From assembly GCA_002704325.1 (NCBI GenBank), contig PAFJ01000009.1, forward strand, positions 14,972 to 22,575: a DNA stretch of 7,604 bases, in the 5' to 3' direction. Source of the stretch: Gammaproteobacteria bacterium (GTDB lineage: Bacteria > Pseudomonadota > Gammaproteobacteria > Pseudomonadales > Azotimanducaceae). The translations under genes and the position numbers were made by a program. Each line of letters opens with the position of its first letter. The first letter of the stretch is position 1. Under the pieces are notes generated by a model. That model saw only the letters and a list, made by a program, of their open reading frames with translations, searched no databases and was not told where the DNA came from. Positions 1 to 5,923 of the stretch are shown in pieces.

Positions 1-1140
1 TATGCGACCCAATTGCTTGCAGATTTTGGCGCCGAAGTTACTAAAGTCGAGCCGCTGGAAGGGGATGGTTTTCGTGCCGTAAGGCCTGGAAGGCATGCGC
101 AACTGGGTGTGGGTTTCATGAACTTCAATCGCAACAAGCGCGCGGTTGCACTGGATTTAAAACAGCCTCAGGGCAAAGAAATACTTTATCGCTTGGTCGC
201 CGATGCAGATGTATTTGTGCATAACATGCGCAGCAAAGCCGCAGTGCAACTTGGTATTGACCACGCCACCTTGGCGGCCCTGAACAGTCGGCTGGTATAC
301 TGCTCGGGCGTCGGTTTTGCGAGTGGGGGGCCAGATGCCAATAGCCCTGCCTATGACGATATCATCCAGGCCCGGTCAGGGTTAGCGGCGTTAAATCAGG
401 ACGCCGACGGTGCACCGCAATTCGTGCGCACAGTCGCCTGTGACAAAATCGTTGGTTTGCATTTGGCGCTTGCTATTGCTGCAGGGGTCATAAAGCAACA
501 ACGTGAGGGTGAAGGCTCTGCTATTGAAGTACCCATGCTGGAAAGTATGGCGGCATTCTTGATGGCAGAGCATTTGGCTGGGCACACGCTGTTGCCTGAG
601 GAGGGAGACTTAGGCTACGAACGACTGTTTTCCAGTAATCGCAAGCCCTACAAAACATTGAATGGCTACATCGCAGTTTTGCCTTATAACACCCGACAGT
701 GGGTGAATTTTTTTGCAGTGATTAATCGTGAGGACTTGGCTCAGGCACCGTGGGTTTTAGATCCGGCCCAGCGCTCGGAACATATTGATGAGTTGTACAG
801 CGTGTTGGTGGAGGTAATTGCAACCAACACCAGTGAGCACTGGCTAGCGCAGTTGGGTGCGCGTGATATCCCTTGCGCGCGTGTAAATGCGCTCAGTGAC
901 CTGCAGGCAGATCCGCAATTGCGCTCCAGCGACTGGCTGCAGCGGCATCTTGACGATGAAATAGGCAGTTACCAATCCCTTCGCTCACCTTTCCGGGTAG
1001 CGAGCGATAAGCAGACTTCGTGGCCTGATTCTACTCGGGCGCCAAAAATCGGGGAGCATACGCTCGCAGTTCTTACCGATCTTGGTTATGACGCGCAACA
1101 ATTGCGGATGTTTATAGATTCAGGCGTGATCGGCGCTTAG
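1..1140 (+). CDS. Family III CoA-transferase / alpha-methylacyl-CoA racemase-like protein, 5' partial
   Basis: Family III (CaiB/BaiF/Frc/AMACR) enzymes move CoA between carboxylic acids or epimerise 2-methylacyl-CoAs in the cytosol. The reading frame is open to the left edge: the four codons before the TTG at 13 read YATQ, continuing the usual family N-terminus ([18 protein letters not shown]), so the true start lies outside the window. Numbering from that TTG, a segment typical of the family follows at 36-50 ([15 protein letters not shown]). The aspartate in CDKIVGLH (residue 144, codon 442-444) aligns with the catalytic Asp of formyl-CoA transferase. The IEVPMLE segment also fits. About 380 residues are visible, so only a few N-terminal residues are missing. 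The TAG stop at 1138-1140 overlaps the TAA of the convergent nitroreductase gene. Family assignment is firm; transferase versus racemase and the acid used are not decidable here. Confidence 0.93.
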   Translation, partial: YATQLLADFGAEVTKVEPLEGDGFRAVRPGRHAQLGVGFMNFNRNKRAVALDLKQPQGKEILYRLVADADVFVHNMRSKAAVQLGIDHATLAALNSRLVYCSGVGFASGGPDANSPAYDDIIQARSGLAALNQDADGAPQFVRTVACDKIVGLHLALAIAAGVIKQQREGEGSAIEVPMLESMAAFLMAEHLAGHTLLPEEGDLGYERLFSSNRKPYKTLNGYIAVLPYNTRQWVNFFAVINREDLAQAPWVLDPAQRSEHIDELYSVLVEVIATNTSEHWLAQLGARDIPCARVNALSDLQADPQLRSSDWLQRHLDDEIGSYQSLRSPFRVASDKQTSWPDSTRAPKIGEHTLAVLTDLGYDAQQLRMFIDSGVIGA

Positions 1141-1811
1141 CCTTTAAATGTCACTGTTTCCTGCAGTTCTGCGCGAGCGGTATGGGCGTTATTGACCGAC
1201 ATATTGGGGTCTGCAAAACCAAAGCTGAGACCGAATAGAACTTTCACTTCGCTGCCTAGGCCGAAAGCTTCGCGGACCAGGTCGGGATGGTGGGCCATCG
1301 TCCCTTGGGCGCAGGACGCTAAACCATGAGCCGTCATCGAGAGCATCAGGGTTTGGGCGTACATGCCGACATCCCATGCGCTACCAATGCCGAATACCTC
1401 ATCCATGCATAGGAATGCAACGTGAGGCGCGTCGAATAGCTCGAAGTTGCGGAAGCCCACTTCTGCCCGCGCCGGTTTATCTTCCCAGGCCACCCCCATC
1501 GCATCGTACAAAACTGCTGCACATTCACGGCGGCGAGTTTTCCAAATCTCACCAAGCGGTCCACGTGTACCTTTGTGGTCTACACTTGGTGGATGATTAT
1601 TCCGTGTACGCTGCATAAACTGAGCACGCAGATTGTCGCGTATTTCGCCGGATGCGACATAGACCTGCCATGGCTGGATATTGGTTCCCGAAGGTGCCCA
1701 GCGTGCAAGATCAAACACCTTGTCTAAGGTTTCTTGAGGCACACGGTCAGGTAAAAAACCGCGTACTGAATGTCGTGTTCTGACTGCGGTCTCTAAGCTC
1801 ATTTCTGTCAT
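1137..1811 (-). CDS. Nitroreductase family FMN-dependent oxidoreductase
   Basis: A 224-residue protein of the nitroreductase superfamily, cytosolic flavoenzymes that use NAD(P)H to reduce nitroaromatics, quinones or activated double bonds. The N-terminal FMN-phosphate motif is RHSVRGF (residues 13-19), followed by [13 protein letters not shown] (36-48), the classic second FMN-contact segment. The central stretch [23 protein letters not shown] (positions 145-167) and the end [10 protein letters not shown] (198-207) with a following TARAEL match the branch that includes p-nitrobenzoate reductase-like proteins. Length is normal. The ATG at 1811 has AGGAA about five bases upstream; Met4 is a weaker alternative. 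It is the last gene of the minus-strand run, 18 nt after the VOC gene. Context suggests reduction of an intermediate such as an enone or enoyl-CoA rather than a nitro compound, but that is inference. Confidence 0.93.
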   Translation of the reverse strand: MTEMSLETAVRTRHSVRGFLPDRVPQETLDKVFDLARWAPSGTNIQPWQVYVASGEIRDNLRAQFMQRTRNNHPPSVDHKGTRGPLGEIWKTRRRECAAVLYDAMGVAWEDKPARAEVGFRNFELFDAPHVAFLCMDEVFGIGSAWDVGMYAQTLMLSMTAHGLASCAQGTMAHHPDLVREAFGLGSEVKVLFGLSFGFADPNMSVNNAHTARAELQETVTFKG

Positions 1812-1829
1812 CGATATTCCTATTAGTTG

Positions 1830-2606
1830 TTAGCTGTCGTGCAGATACCAGCGAGTGCCGCAGATATTCACTTGACTGTCGTTCACATAGCAGCCTCGGC
1901 GTTGGGCTTCGGCCAAAAGCGCCTGACGATTGGCGACACGAATATCCAGTCCACCCAATCCAGCCCCGCGTCCATCGTTGTCTGCGACAAAGCGAAGAGT
2001 GGCATTGTTAAAGCGAATGCAAGGATGCTCAAGATCCCCCTCGATAGGTAGGTCGGTAACATTGCCCCAGTGCTCAGCCAGAGCAAACGGGTCGCTGCCT
2101 TGTAACTCAACACCTATGATGTCAACGGTCCGGTCCTGATCAACTTTATCTTCCCAGCCCAGTCCACCTACTGGGTTCCAGTATCCACCAAAGTCAGCCT
2201 GCGGATTCCATTCAAGCTCTAAAAACGCGGCTTGCATGTCTCTGGGATGCAGTTGACTTAGGTACCACTCGTCGCTGTTATGCTCGTGGGCAATGCGGAC
2301 GTTTTGATCCAGCGCACGTTGGCGCAATCGCTGGTGCTCGTCTAAGGTATCGATTTGGGTAATCACCATATAACCGCCATCGCCGTTGCGTCGATCCAGA
2401 TATCTACCTGCCGCGGTATTGTCTTGAGTAGGTGCAACCACCTCGAGGAAATTGCGGCCCACTGGCATCAGATTGTTCTCTAGCCCAAATTTGCCCACGC
2501 CAGGATCAACGTAGCAGCTGTGGATGCCAAGTATTGCTGTAAGGTCGTCAATCACGGGCGCGAGCTGCTCGGCTACAAGGCAAATTTGTCGAAGGTGTAT
2601 CGTCAT
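1830..2606 (-). CDS. Two-module VOC (glyoxalase-like) family protein
   Basis: A 258-residue protein with two vicinal-oxygen-chelate modules, roughly residues 3-135 and 160-258. VOC proteins are soluble metal-dependent lyases, dioxygenases, isomerases or epimerases. Module 1 begins LRQICLVAEQLAPVIDDL; the position usually held by the first metal-binding His is Gln7, a ligand also seen in human glyoxalase I. NFLEVVAP (52-59) supplies Glu55, and SQLHPRDMQAAFLELEW (117-133) supplies His120 and Glu130/Glu132. Module 2 (VDIIGVELQGSDPFALAEHW) has no His at the equivalent site, so metal binding, if any, is probably in module 1. The ATG at 2606 has GGGGAGA a few bases upstream. It lies between the dienoyl-CoA isomerase-like gene (42 nt) and the nitroreductase gene (18 nt), suggesting co-transcription. 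The reaction is unknown; the glyoxalase-like fold is the limit of what I can support. Confidence 0.85.
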   Translation of the reverse strand: MTIHLRQICLVAEQLAPVIDDLTAILGIHSCYVDPGVGKFGLENNLMPVGRNFLEVVAPTQDNTAAGRYLDRRNGDGGYMVITQIDTLDEHQRLRQRALDQNVRIAHEHNSDEWYLSQLHPRDMQAAFLELEWNPQADFGGYWNPVGGLGWEDKVDQDRTVDIIGVELQGSDPFALAEHWGNVTDLPIEGDLEHPCIRFNNATLRFVADNDGRGAGLGGLDIRVANRQALLAEAQRRGCYVNDSQVNICGTRWYLHDS

Positions 2607-2648
2607 TATCTTCTCCCCAAAAGAAATGCAAGGATGGTAGTTGGAACT

Positions 2649-3509
2649 CTAAGACCCGAAGGTACCTTTACGCGTAGGTAGCTCGGTAAAGTCGCCGGCT
2701 CGCTTTTCTGCCCGCGCCTGCATGGCCTCTTGCATTTCCTGCCCTTGCATCATTGACGCGTTCCAGATTGCGATGTAGTCCAAAGTGTCGGCGGTACTGT
2801 GGTCTTTTGAATAATTGATCATGCGCTTGCAGCCATACACAGCGAGGGGCGCTTTTTCAGCAATCTCTGCGGCAATGGCCATGACCCCCTCCAGCATCGA
2901 GGTTTGGTCGGCAAATACTTTATTTACCAATCCTACGGCTTTGGCTTCTGCCGCCGGCATACGCCGACCTGTATAGGCCAGCTCGCGCACTAAGCCCTCA
3001 GGCATTTGTTGTACTAGCCTCGGGAATGTACCTACGTCAGCGGTCATGCCGATATTGGTCTCAAAGATGGTGAAAAAGGCATCTTCAGTGGCGTAGCGCA
3101 TATCGCAGGCCGTGACCATGTCGACACCGCCGCCAACGCAGCCCCCCTGTATCGCTGCCAAAATAGGCAAGCGGCAGGCTTCAAGCGCATTAAAAGTCGC
3201 TTGAGTTTTCCGCGCGCTGTCATAAAAAGCCGCGCCATGACGGATGCCATTACGGCGCGCTTCGTCTTTATCAGCGGATGCTTTAGGGGCGAACGCTGCT
3301 AAGTCCATGCCCGCAGAGAAAACTGGCCCGCTGGAAGAAATGACAATGACTCGCGCCCGCGCATTATCATCGATGTCTGAAACCACCTTGGGCAATTGGT
3401 CCCAGAACGCTGGAATCATACTGTTACGTTTTTCGGGTCGATTAAGGCAGATATGCGCAATGTTGTTTTCAATCGAGACGTCGAAACAATCAAATTTTTC
3501 TAAAGACAT
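2649..3509 (-). CDS. Crotonase-fold protein, probable delta3,5-delta2,4-dienoyl-CoA isomerase
   Basis: A 286-residue enoyl-CoA hydratase/isomerase superfamily member that would act on CoA thioesters in the cytosol. The oxyanion-hole segments are FSAGMDL (64-70) and QGGCVGGGVDMV (121-132). It resembles eukaryotic ECH1 dienoyl-CoA isomerase more than plain crotonase: GGGVD, a Glu 20 residues later (FETNIG) and an Asp 8 after that (TADVG) give Asp130, Glu150 and Asp158. This is the same spacing as the catalytic Asp176, Glu196 and Asp204 of rat ECH1. Such enzymes shift 3,5-dienoyl-CoA to 2,4-dienoyl-CoA so that beta-oxidation can continue through odd-position double bonds. The start at 3509 has GGGGA six bases upstream. 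A candidate promoter and tandem repeat lie just upstream. Superfamily is certain; the subfamily call rests on the triad and neighbouring residues. Confidence 0.93.
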   Translation of the reverse strand: MSLEKFDCFDVSIENNIAHICLNRPEKRNSMIPAFWDQLPKVVSDIDDNARARVIVISSSGPVFSAGMDLAAFAPKASADKDEARRNGIRHGAAFYDSARKTQATFNALEACRLPILAAIQGGCVGGGVDMVTACDMRYATEDAFFTIFETNIGMTADVGTFPRLVQQMPEGLVRELAYTGRRMPAAEAKAVGLVNKVFADQTSMLEGVMAIAAEIAEKAPLAVYGCKRMINYSKDHSTADTLDYIAIWNASMMQGQEMQEAMQARAEKRAGDFTELPTRKGTFGS

Positions 3510-3523
3510 GATAAATCCCCGTC

Positions 3524-3550
3524 AGCGTTAAGATAGCGTTGAGTATAGCG
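3524..3550 (-). repeat. Short tandem repeat, CGCTAT units, period 11-12 bp
   Basis: On the minus strand the units are CGCTATACTCAA (3550-3539), CGCTATCTTAA (3538-3528) and a partial CGCT (3527-3524). The period is close to one helical turn, which would place the units on the same DNA face. The array overlaps the candidate -10 element and the likely transcription start ahead of the dienoyl-CoA isomerase-like gene, where an operator could sit. It could also be chance in a short spacer. Confidence 0.5.
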
Positions 3551-3569
3551 GGTATTAGACCAGCAACAA
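3542..3569 (-). promoter_or_regulatory. Candidate sigma70 promoter for the isomerase-VOC-nitroreductase genes
   Basis: Reading the minus strand, TTGTTG (3569-3564) is followed after 16 bp by TATACT (3547-3542), which matches five of six -10 consensus bases; the -35 matches only three. Transcription would begin near 3535, about 25 nt before the ATG at 3509, leaving room for the GGGGA ribosome site. The -35 lies inside the last codons of the DUF2306 gene, so the three downstream genes could be expressed separately from it. Confidence 0.35.
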
Positions 3570-3995
3570 TCCATGGAGATACCGGCCAGGCATCATTGTG
3601 AAAGCACCCGCAAGGAGTATCGCGCCGATGTAAACGCCCAGCATTGCGGACTTGTGAGCACGAATGTCGTGATTGCGGGCACTTATGTAAGCGCGTGGCA
3701 CCTCCGCAATTACCAGAAAACTAAAGAGATGAATGAATCCGAAATGGTTGTACAAAGTAGGCCCAACCTTCGCGCCCATGAAAAGTGTAATTACTGCCGT
3801 GACAAACATAAGCACCATGTAGATTCGACCTAGAACTCGATGCAGTGATGTGCCCTTACTAAAAGCAAGTAAGACGCCGCCGATAGCTGCTGCGGGCAAA
3901 ACGGTGCCGAGGTGCCAATACATAAGCGTCAGATAATTCACAAAGGCCACCGGAAAAAATTTGTCCATAATCTCACAGGGTGGCAAATTGCTCAT
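3555..3995 (-). CDS. DUF2306-type small integral membrane protein
   Basis: A 146-residue hydrophobic protein with about four membrane segments, near residues 20-45, 56-74, 86-104 and 115-134. The cytosolic or periplasmic loop GTSLHRVLGR (48-57), the GFIHLFS helix (86-92) and NHDIRAHKSAMLG (108-120) are typical of the DUF2306 family of predicted membrane proteins, which has no settled function. Several histidines near membrane boundaries (28, 52, 84, 89, 109, 114) could bind a metal or haem, but this is speculation. The start may be Met1 at 3995 or Met10 at 3968; Met10 gives a more usual N-terminus (MDKFFPVAF) and is preceded by GTGAG, while Met1 has only GAAAAG. It is first in the minus-strand run, 45 nt before the dienoyl-CoA isomerase-like gene, and diverges from the crotonase gene at 4066. 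It may form its own transcript, since a candidate promoter lies at its 3' end. Confidence 0.8.
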   Translation of the reverse strand: MSNLPPCEIMDKFFPVAFVNYLTLMYWHLGTVLPAAAIGGVLLAFSKGTSLHRVLGRIYMVLMFVTAVITLFMGAKVGPTLYNHFGFIHLFSFLVIAEVPRAYISARNHDIRAHKSAMLGVYIGAILLAGAFTMMPGRYLHGLLLV

Positions 3996-4065
3996 TGCTT
4001 TTCGATGAGCGGTAGCGATAAGTTTGCTAGAGAGCCGAGATTAAAGTTAACAAGAGGGGATTGCG
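3996..4065. promoter_or_regulatory. Divergent start region between the DUF2306 gene and the PaaG-like gene
   Basis: These 70 bp must hold the start signals of the plus-strand crotonase gene and probably of the minus-strand run. A strong ribosome site AGAGGGGA lies at 4053-4060, five bases before the ATG at 4066. I find only weak hexamers: on the plus strand, TG at 4025-4026 followed by TAGAGA at 4028-4033. No clear -35/-10 pair is visible in either direction. The role is inferred from position. Confidence 0.35.
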
Positions 4066-4893
4066 ATGAGTGAAACAATCAGCACAGGCACAGATGATTT
4101 ATTAGCGGGTTTAGACAACGGTGTTTTGACGCTAACTTTAAACCGACCGGATGCACGCAATGCGATGTCTGGAGCTATGACCGCAGCGTTAGCAGCACAG
4201 CTGGCCGAAGCCGAGTTAAATCCGGCTGTGAAAGTCATTGTGCTTACAGGTGCCGGCAAGGGTTTTTGCGCTGGAGGGGATGTAAAAGGCATGGCCGCCA
4301 GTGGCGACGGCACGGTGGGGGACAACACCATTGATGGTGCAATTCATCGTCAGCGCGTTAATCAGCGCAACACGGCGGGTAAGCTGTATAGCATGCCGAA
4401 GCCTACAATTGCTGCATTACCTGGTGCCGCAGCTGGTGCCGGGTTGTCGTTAGCGTTGGCGTGTGATCTGCGTATCATGTCGAGGGCGGCGATTATGACT
4501 ACGGCCTTCGCGCGCGTCGGTTTCTCAGGCGACTACGGTGGGACCTTTTTCATGTCTCAACTCGTTGGCGCGGCCAGGGCACGCCAATTGTATTTCTTGT
4601 CAGAGCGGGTTAGCGCAGAGCAGGCGTTAGACCTTGGGCTTACCAATTGGGTATGCGAGGCGGATGAACTTGCGACCAAGACAAAAGAAATTGCGGAGCA
4701 GTTAGCGTCAGGTCCTACGGTTGCGTATCGCTATATGAAAGAAAACTTTGCGCGGGCGCTGTCCTCTGGTGATGTAGACGATTGTTTGGATTTAGAAGCG
4801 ACGCACCATGTGCATTGCGGACAAACCGAAGATCATCGTAACGCGACTAAGGCGTTTGTCGAAAAGCGCGAGCCGGTGTTTCAAGGCCGCTAG
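4066..4893 (+). CDS. Crotonase-fold enoyl-CoA hydratase/isomerase, PaaG-like
   Basis: A 275-residue enoyl-CoA hydratase/isomerase superfamily protein, soluble and acting on acyl-CoA thioesters. The CoA and oxyanion-hole segments are LNRPDARNAM (25-34), GKGFCAGGDVKGM (64-76) and GAAAGAGLSLALACDL (120-135). The first crotonase catalytic Glu is replaced (GAGLS, Ser128), and no Glu stands at the second site. Asp156 in SGDYGGT aligns instead with the acidic residue of PaaG and related delta3-delta2-enoyl-CoA isomerases (PDCGGT in E. coli PaaG). The C-terminal part (RVSAEQALDLGLTNWV, 181-196; AFVEKREPVFQGR, 263-275) is also PaaG-like. Double-bond isomerisation is therefore likelier than hydration. 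The start is well supported by AGAGGGGA at 4053-4060. It diverges from the minus-strand run, and its TAG stop shares a CTAG with the stop of the convergent ModA-like gene. Confidence 0.93.
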   Translation: MSETISTGTDDLLAGLDNGVLTLTLNRPDARNAMSGAMTAALAAQLAEAELNPAVKVIVLTGAGKGFCAGGDVKGMAASGDGTVGDNTIDGAIHRQRVNQRNTAGKLYSMPKPTIAALPGAAAGAGLSLALACDLRIMSRAAIMTTAFARVGFSGDYGGTFFMSQLVGAARARQLYFLSERVSAEQALDLGLTNWVCEADELATKTKEIAEQLASGPTVAYRYMKENFARALSSGDVDDCLDLEATHHVHCGQTEDHRNATKAFVEKREPVFQGR

Positions 4894-5693
4894 TCGGCTG
4901 CCACGTAGCCCGCTTCGCGTATGATTTTGCGCGCAGCTGGGCTGCGTAAATACTCCATAAACTCCAACGCGACAGCGTTATCGGCGGCGCGTTTCAGCAA
5001 CACGGCGTCCTGATGAATTGGTAAATGTAGCTCTGGATTAATGATCCGGTACTGTCCTGTTCTTAGTGTGTCCGGATGATGTAGCGCCTGGGGAAACGCA
5101 ATTAGTCCTGCATCTGCGTTACCGCTGCTCACCAAACCAAATGCTTGGCCGATATTTTCTCCACGCACTATCCTATTTTTAAGCGCATCATATAAATCCA
5201 GATTGCGCAAAAATTCCACGCTCGCGGCGCCGTAAGGCGCTAGCATTTCATTGGCTATGGCTAACCGAGAGCTCTTTTTTAGAAGCTCGACCGTTTCTTT
5301 CTGGTTGATAGAAGAGTCGGCTAAGACGTGTGACACTTCCGGAAACCAGGCTACTAGCTGTCCGACGGCGTAGGTGAACTGGCTGGACTTCATCGCGAGC
5401 TCTTCGTTGCCCAATCTGGCCGGTCTAGCTTTGTCGGCGGACAAGAAGATGTCGATTGGCGCACCCTGACTTATTTGGGCATATAGCTTACCCGTTGATC
5501 CGGCTACTATGATCACTTCGCCGTCGTGGGTTTTCTCGAATCCAACCTTTAAATGTTCGATAGTGCTGATGAAGTTGGTAGCGACGCCGACGATAGCTTT
5601 TTTTGAATCAGCAGCGCTTCTCTCCGCGGTTAAGCTCGTCCAAAAAAATAATAATGTCAGAATCAAAACGCTAGCCGATTTGGATGCGAACAT
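4890..5693 (-). CDS. ModA-like periplasmic substrate-binding protein, solitary
   Basis: A 267-residue type 2 periplasmic binding protein of the molybdate/tungstate (ModA) family. A signal peptide is evident: Lys5, a hydrophobic core at about 8-23 (SVLILTLLFFW) and a likely cleavage near residues 28-30. Oxyanion-contact regions follow: VATNFISTIEHL (37-48), VAGSTGKLYAQISQGAPIDI (63-82) with FLSAD, and IANEMLAPYGAAS (146-158). Next come ENIGQAFGLVSSGNADAGLI (179-198) and PIHQDAVLLKRAADN (225-239), which is close to the usual ModA C-terminal pattern. Normally ModA delivers oxyanion to the ModBC importer, but neither modB nor modC is present on either side within the window. The upstream ribosome site is weak (AGAG about six bases before the ATG). 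Neighbours are a convergent crotonase gene (4-nt overlap) and a divergent MHS transporter. Ligand unproven; it might bind another small anion. Confidence 0.87.
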   Translation of the reverse strand: MFASKSASVLILTLLFFWTSLTAERSAADSKKAIVGVATNFISTIEHLKVGFEKTHDGEVIIVAGSTGKLYAQISQGAPIDIFLSADKARPARLGNEELAMKSSQFTYAVGQLVAWFPEVSHVLADSSINQKETVELLKKSSRLAIANEMLAPYGAASVEFLRNLDLYDALKNRIVRGENIGQAFGLVSSGNADAGLIAFPQALHHPDTLRTGQYRIINPELHLPIHQDAVLLKRAADNAVALEFMEYLRSPAARKIIREAGYVAAD

Positions 5694-5746
5694 GGACTTC
5701 TCTATTAGGAAATAACAGATCTTGCTAATATTTGCTGGAGGGTGGT

Positions 5747-5798
5747 GACTCCATGCACCTTACACGTAAACCCGCTGCTATGTTTACAAACTGGAGTC
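5747..5798. repeat. Inverted repeat GACTCCA ... TGGAGTC
   Basis: GACTCCA at 5747-5753 and its exact complement TGGAGTC at 5792-5798 are separated by 38 bp. A third half-site, TGGAG at 5736-5740, also pairs with 5749-5753 across 8 bp. The position in a divergent promoter region makes an operator possible, but a 7-bp match in 230 bp can also arise by chance. Confidence 0.35.
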
Positions 5799-5885
5799 CG
5801 AAAATCTGCCGCATGTCACCGCTATCGTTGTCTGCATAGTTTCGGGGTTAGGAAGAAGAAGTGCTCCCAGAAACCGTAACCAAAG

Positions 5886-5894
5886 TGTTAAAAT
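5886..5894 (+). promoter_or_regulatory. Extended -10 promoter element of the MHS transporter gene
   Basis: TGTTAAAAT is a TGn extended -10 whose hexamer TAAAAT matches five of six consensus bases. No good -35 is seen at 16-18 bp upstream, as is common for extended -10 promoters. Transcription would begin near 5901. That would exclude the GTG at 5861 and leave a leader of about 23 nt before the TTG at 5924. Confidence 0.4.
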
Positions 5895-5910
5895 CACTGT
5901 GGTATCTTGA

Positions 5911-5916
5911 AGGGGA
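5911..5916 (+). promoter_or_regulatory. Ribosome binding site deciding the transporter start
   Basis: AGGGGA lies seven bases before the in-frame TTG at 5924, an ideal spacing. The rival GTG at 5861 has AGGAAG at 5850-5855, five bases upstream, so sequence alone does not settle it. The TTG is preferred because it yields an N-terminus of family-typical length and lies downstream of the extended -10. Confidence 0.5.
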
Positions 5917-5923
5917 CAGGAAA

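Larger units (their letters stand above)
5694..5923. promoter_or_regulatory. Divergent intergenic region between the ModA-like and MHS transporter genes
   Basis: About 230 bp without a convincing gene when the transporter starts at 5924. It contains a 7-bp inverted repeat (5747-5753 with 5792-5798), a further TGGAG at 5736-5740 that pairs with CTCCA at 5749-5753, and an extended -10 at 5886-5894 pointing right. For the leftward ModA-like gene I see only poor -10 candidates such as TGTTAT (minus strand, 5716-5711) with no matching -35. No riboswitch or ModE-type box is recognised. Confidence 0.5.

Noticed and set aside
3573..3833. 86-codon plus-strand open frame within the DUF2306 gene
   Set aside because: The opposite strand encodes a coherent multi-helix membrane protein with DUF2306 motifs; this frame has no recognisable features.
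4047..4331. 94-codon minus-strand open frame over the PaaG-like gene start
   Set aside because: Ala/Ser/Pro-rich antisense translation of a conserved crotonase N-terminus; no ribosome site or homology cue.
4885..4899. Small hairpin at the PaaG-like/ModA-like junction as a terminator
   Set aside because: The stem is only 4-5 bp and is not followed by a U-run in either direction.
5701..5860. Molybdate riboswitch or ModE box upstream of the ModA-like gene
   Set aside because: No TATATA-type ModE palindrome and no extended conserved RNA fold could be recognised by eye.
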